From NCBI GenBank assembly GCA_000720805.1, contig JODI01000111.1, positions 1 to 21,862 on the forward strand: a DNA stretch of 21,862 nt. Reading direction: 5' to 3'. The first letter of the stretch is position 1, and every line of letters starts with the position of its first letter. The notes beneath the pieces are model-generated. The model was not told the DNA's origin. It saw only the letters and a list, made by a program, of their open reading frames with translations, and made no database searches. The position numbers and the translations under genes are program-made. The DNA is from Streptomyces violaceoruber (GTDB taxonomy: Bacteria > Actinomycetota > Actinomycetes > Streptomycetales > Streptomycetaceae). This document shows, one piece after another, positions 21,422 through 21,862 of the stretch.

Positions 21422-21862
21422 ATGCCCTTGTTCCGTAGGGCGATGGGGGTGCCCCCGCTCGAGCGAAGCCGAGAGTGGGGGAGGCCACGGGATCACCGCG
21501 ACGAGTTGGTGGCGGGGGCGCTCGTCGGCGCCGTGGTGATCGTGCTGGGTTACGCGTCGGGCATCGGCGCCCCCTCCGCCTCCGGAGAGGCCGCCGTCTC
21601 CCCGACACCGCCGCCCGCCGCCACGGCGCCGGTGAGCCCCACGCCGGCCGCTCCGGGCGGCTCCGGTGCCCAGGACACGGGATCCGGCGCGGGCCAGTTC
21701 CCGGTCGGCAGCGGTGCGTTGCCCGGGTACGGCGGTGTCGGCGGGGGCGCCGGTTACGGCAGCGGCGTCCCGGCGGGCGGTGTCGGCGGCGTCGGTGGTG
21801 TCCCCGGCGCGGGCGGTACCGGCGGGGTGGGTCAGCCCGGCCAGTCGAGCCCCCCGCCCGCC
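21422..21862 (+). CDS. Pro/Gly-rich single-pass membrane protein, partial
   Basis: The frame is open from ATG 21422 to the window edge (147 codons, no stop). A short charged N-terminus ends in HRDELVAG, then a membrane segment (about 32-46, LVGAVVIVLGYA) is followed by an external region rich in Pro, Ala and Ser and then by long Gly/Val/Tyr-rich repeats (YGGVGGG, GGVGGVGGV). AGGAGAG lies 5 nt upstream of the ATG, a strong ribosome site. Residues about 8-21 are encoded by a hairpin sequence resembling a dispersed Streptomyces repeat (see 21445-21484). I do not recognise the family. It is probably exposed on the cell surface. Confidence 0.75.
   Translation, partial: MPLFRRAMGVPPLERSREWGRPRDHRDELVAGALVGAVVIVLGYASGIGAPSASGEAAVSPTPPPAATAPVSPTPAAPGGSGAQDTGSGAGQFPVGSGALPGYGGVGGGAGYGSGVPAGGVGGVGGVPGAGGTGGVGQPGQSSPPPA
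21445..21484. repeat. Dispersed hairpin repeat inside a coding sequence
   Basis: GGGGGTGCCCCCGCTCGAGC, followed by a GAAGCCGAGAG motif and TGGGGGAGG, forms a 9-bp stem with one G-U pair (21452-21460 with 21473-21481). I recall this sequence type as a short repeat scattered through Streptomyces genomes, usually between genes. Here it keeps the reading frame open. Copy number elsewhere cannot be seen from this window. Confidence 0.55.

Noticed and set aside
1..21862. CRISPR arrays, tRNA or rRNA genes
   Set aside because: No regularly spaced repeats, cloverleaf-like sequences or rRNA segments were seen on reading the window.

Overview
The window is high-GC actinobacterial chromosome, almost certainly Streptomyces. 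Third-codon GC bias is strong, GTG and TTG starts are used, and the families are typical of that genus: many LytR-CpsA-Psr (LCP) wall-polymer ligases, SapA-like spore-associated proteins, an I36-type peptidase inhibitor and an IS110-type transposase relic.

The backbone is a cell-envelope locus. Six intact LCP genes, here LCP-1 to LCP-6, lie on the + strand at 135-1403, 1620-3389, 3728-5371, 9301-10872, 14219-15670 and 16400-17707. Among them are a family 2 glycosyltransferase (13028-14056, -) and a hotdog acyl-CoA thioesterase (15723-16280, -). The right end holds a cytosolic Csp3-type copper-storage protein (17804-18163, -), an acyl-CoA dehydrogenase (18328-19485, -), a UDP-sugar 6-dehydrogenase (19677-21020, +) and the start of a Pro/Gly-rich membrane protein cut by the window edge (21422-21862). 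A nucleotide-sugar dehydrogenase, a glycosyltransferase and several LCP ligases together fit the synthesis of an anionic wall glycopolymer and its attachment to peptidoglycan.

Two accessory blocks interrupt this backbone. Block 1 (5372-9300) holds a decayed IS110 transposase, a secreted DUF2690-like protein, an I36 inhibitor gene preceded by two frameshifted relics of similar genes, a lipoprotein, a 35-bp scrap resembling the glycosyltransferase gene, and a frameshifted C-terminal relic of an LCP gene. Block 2 (10873-13018) is a run of four small secreted proteins that share a four-cysteine SapA-like pattern; the last two are recent tandem duplicates.

The arrangement suggests that the pair LCP-2/LCP-3 was duplicated as a unit. 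The second copy now survives as the relic at 8833-9180 (from LCP-2) followed by intact LCP-4 (from LCP-3). LCP-3 and LCP-4 also share a promoter-like element, AACC-N16-CGTCT, at nearly the same distance from their starts. This resembles an ECF sigma-factor promoter and would fit envelope-stress control. Five of the six LCPs carry exactly four cysteines, one of them at the extreme C-terminus; LCP-6 has none.
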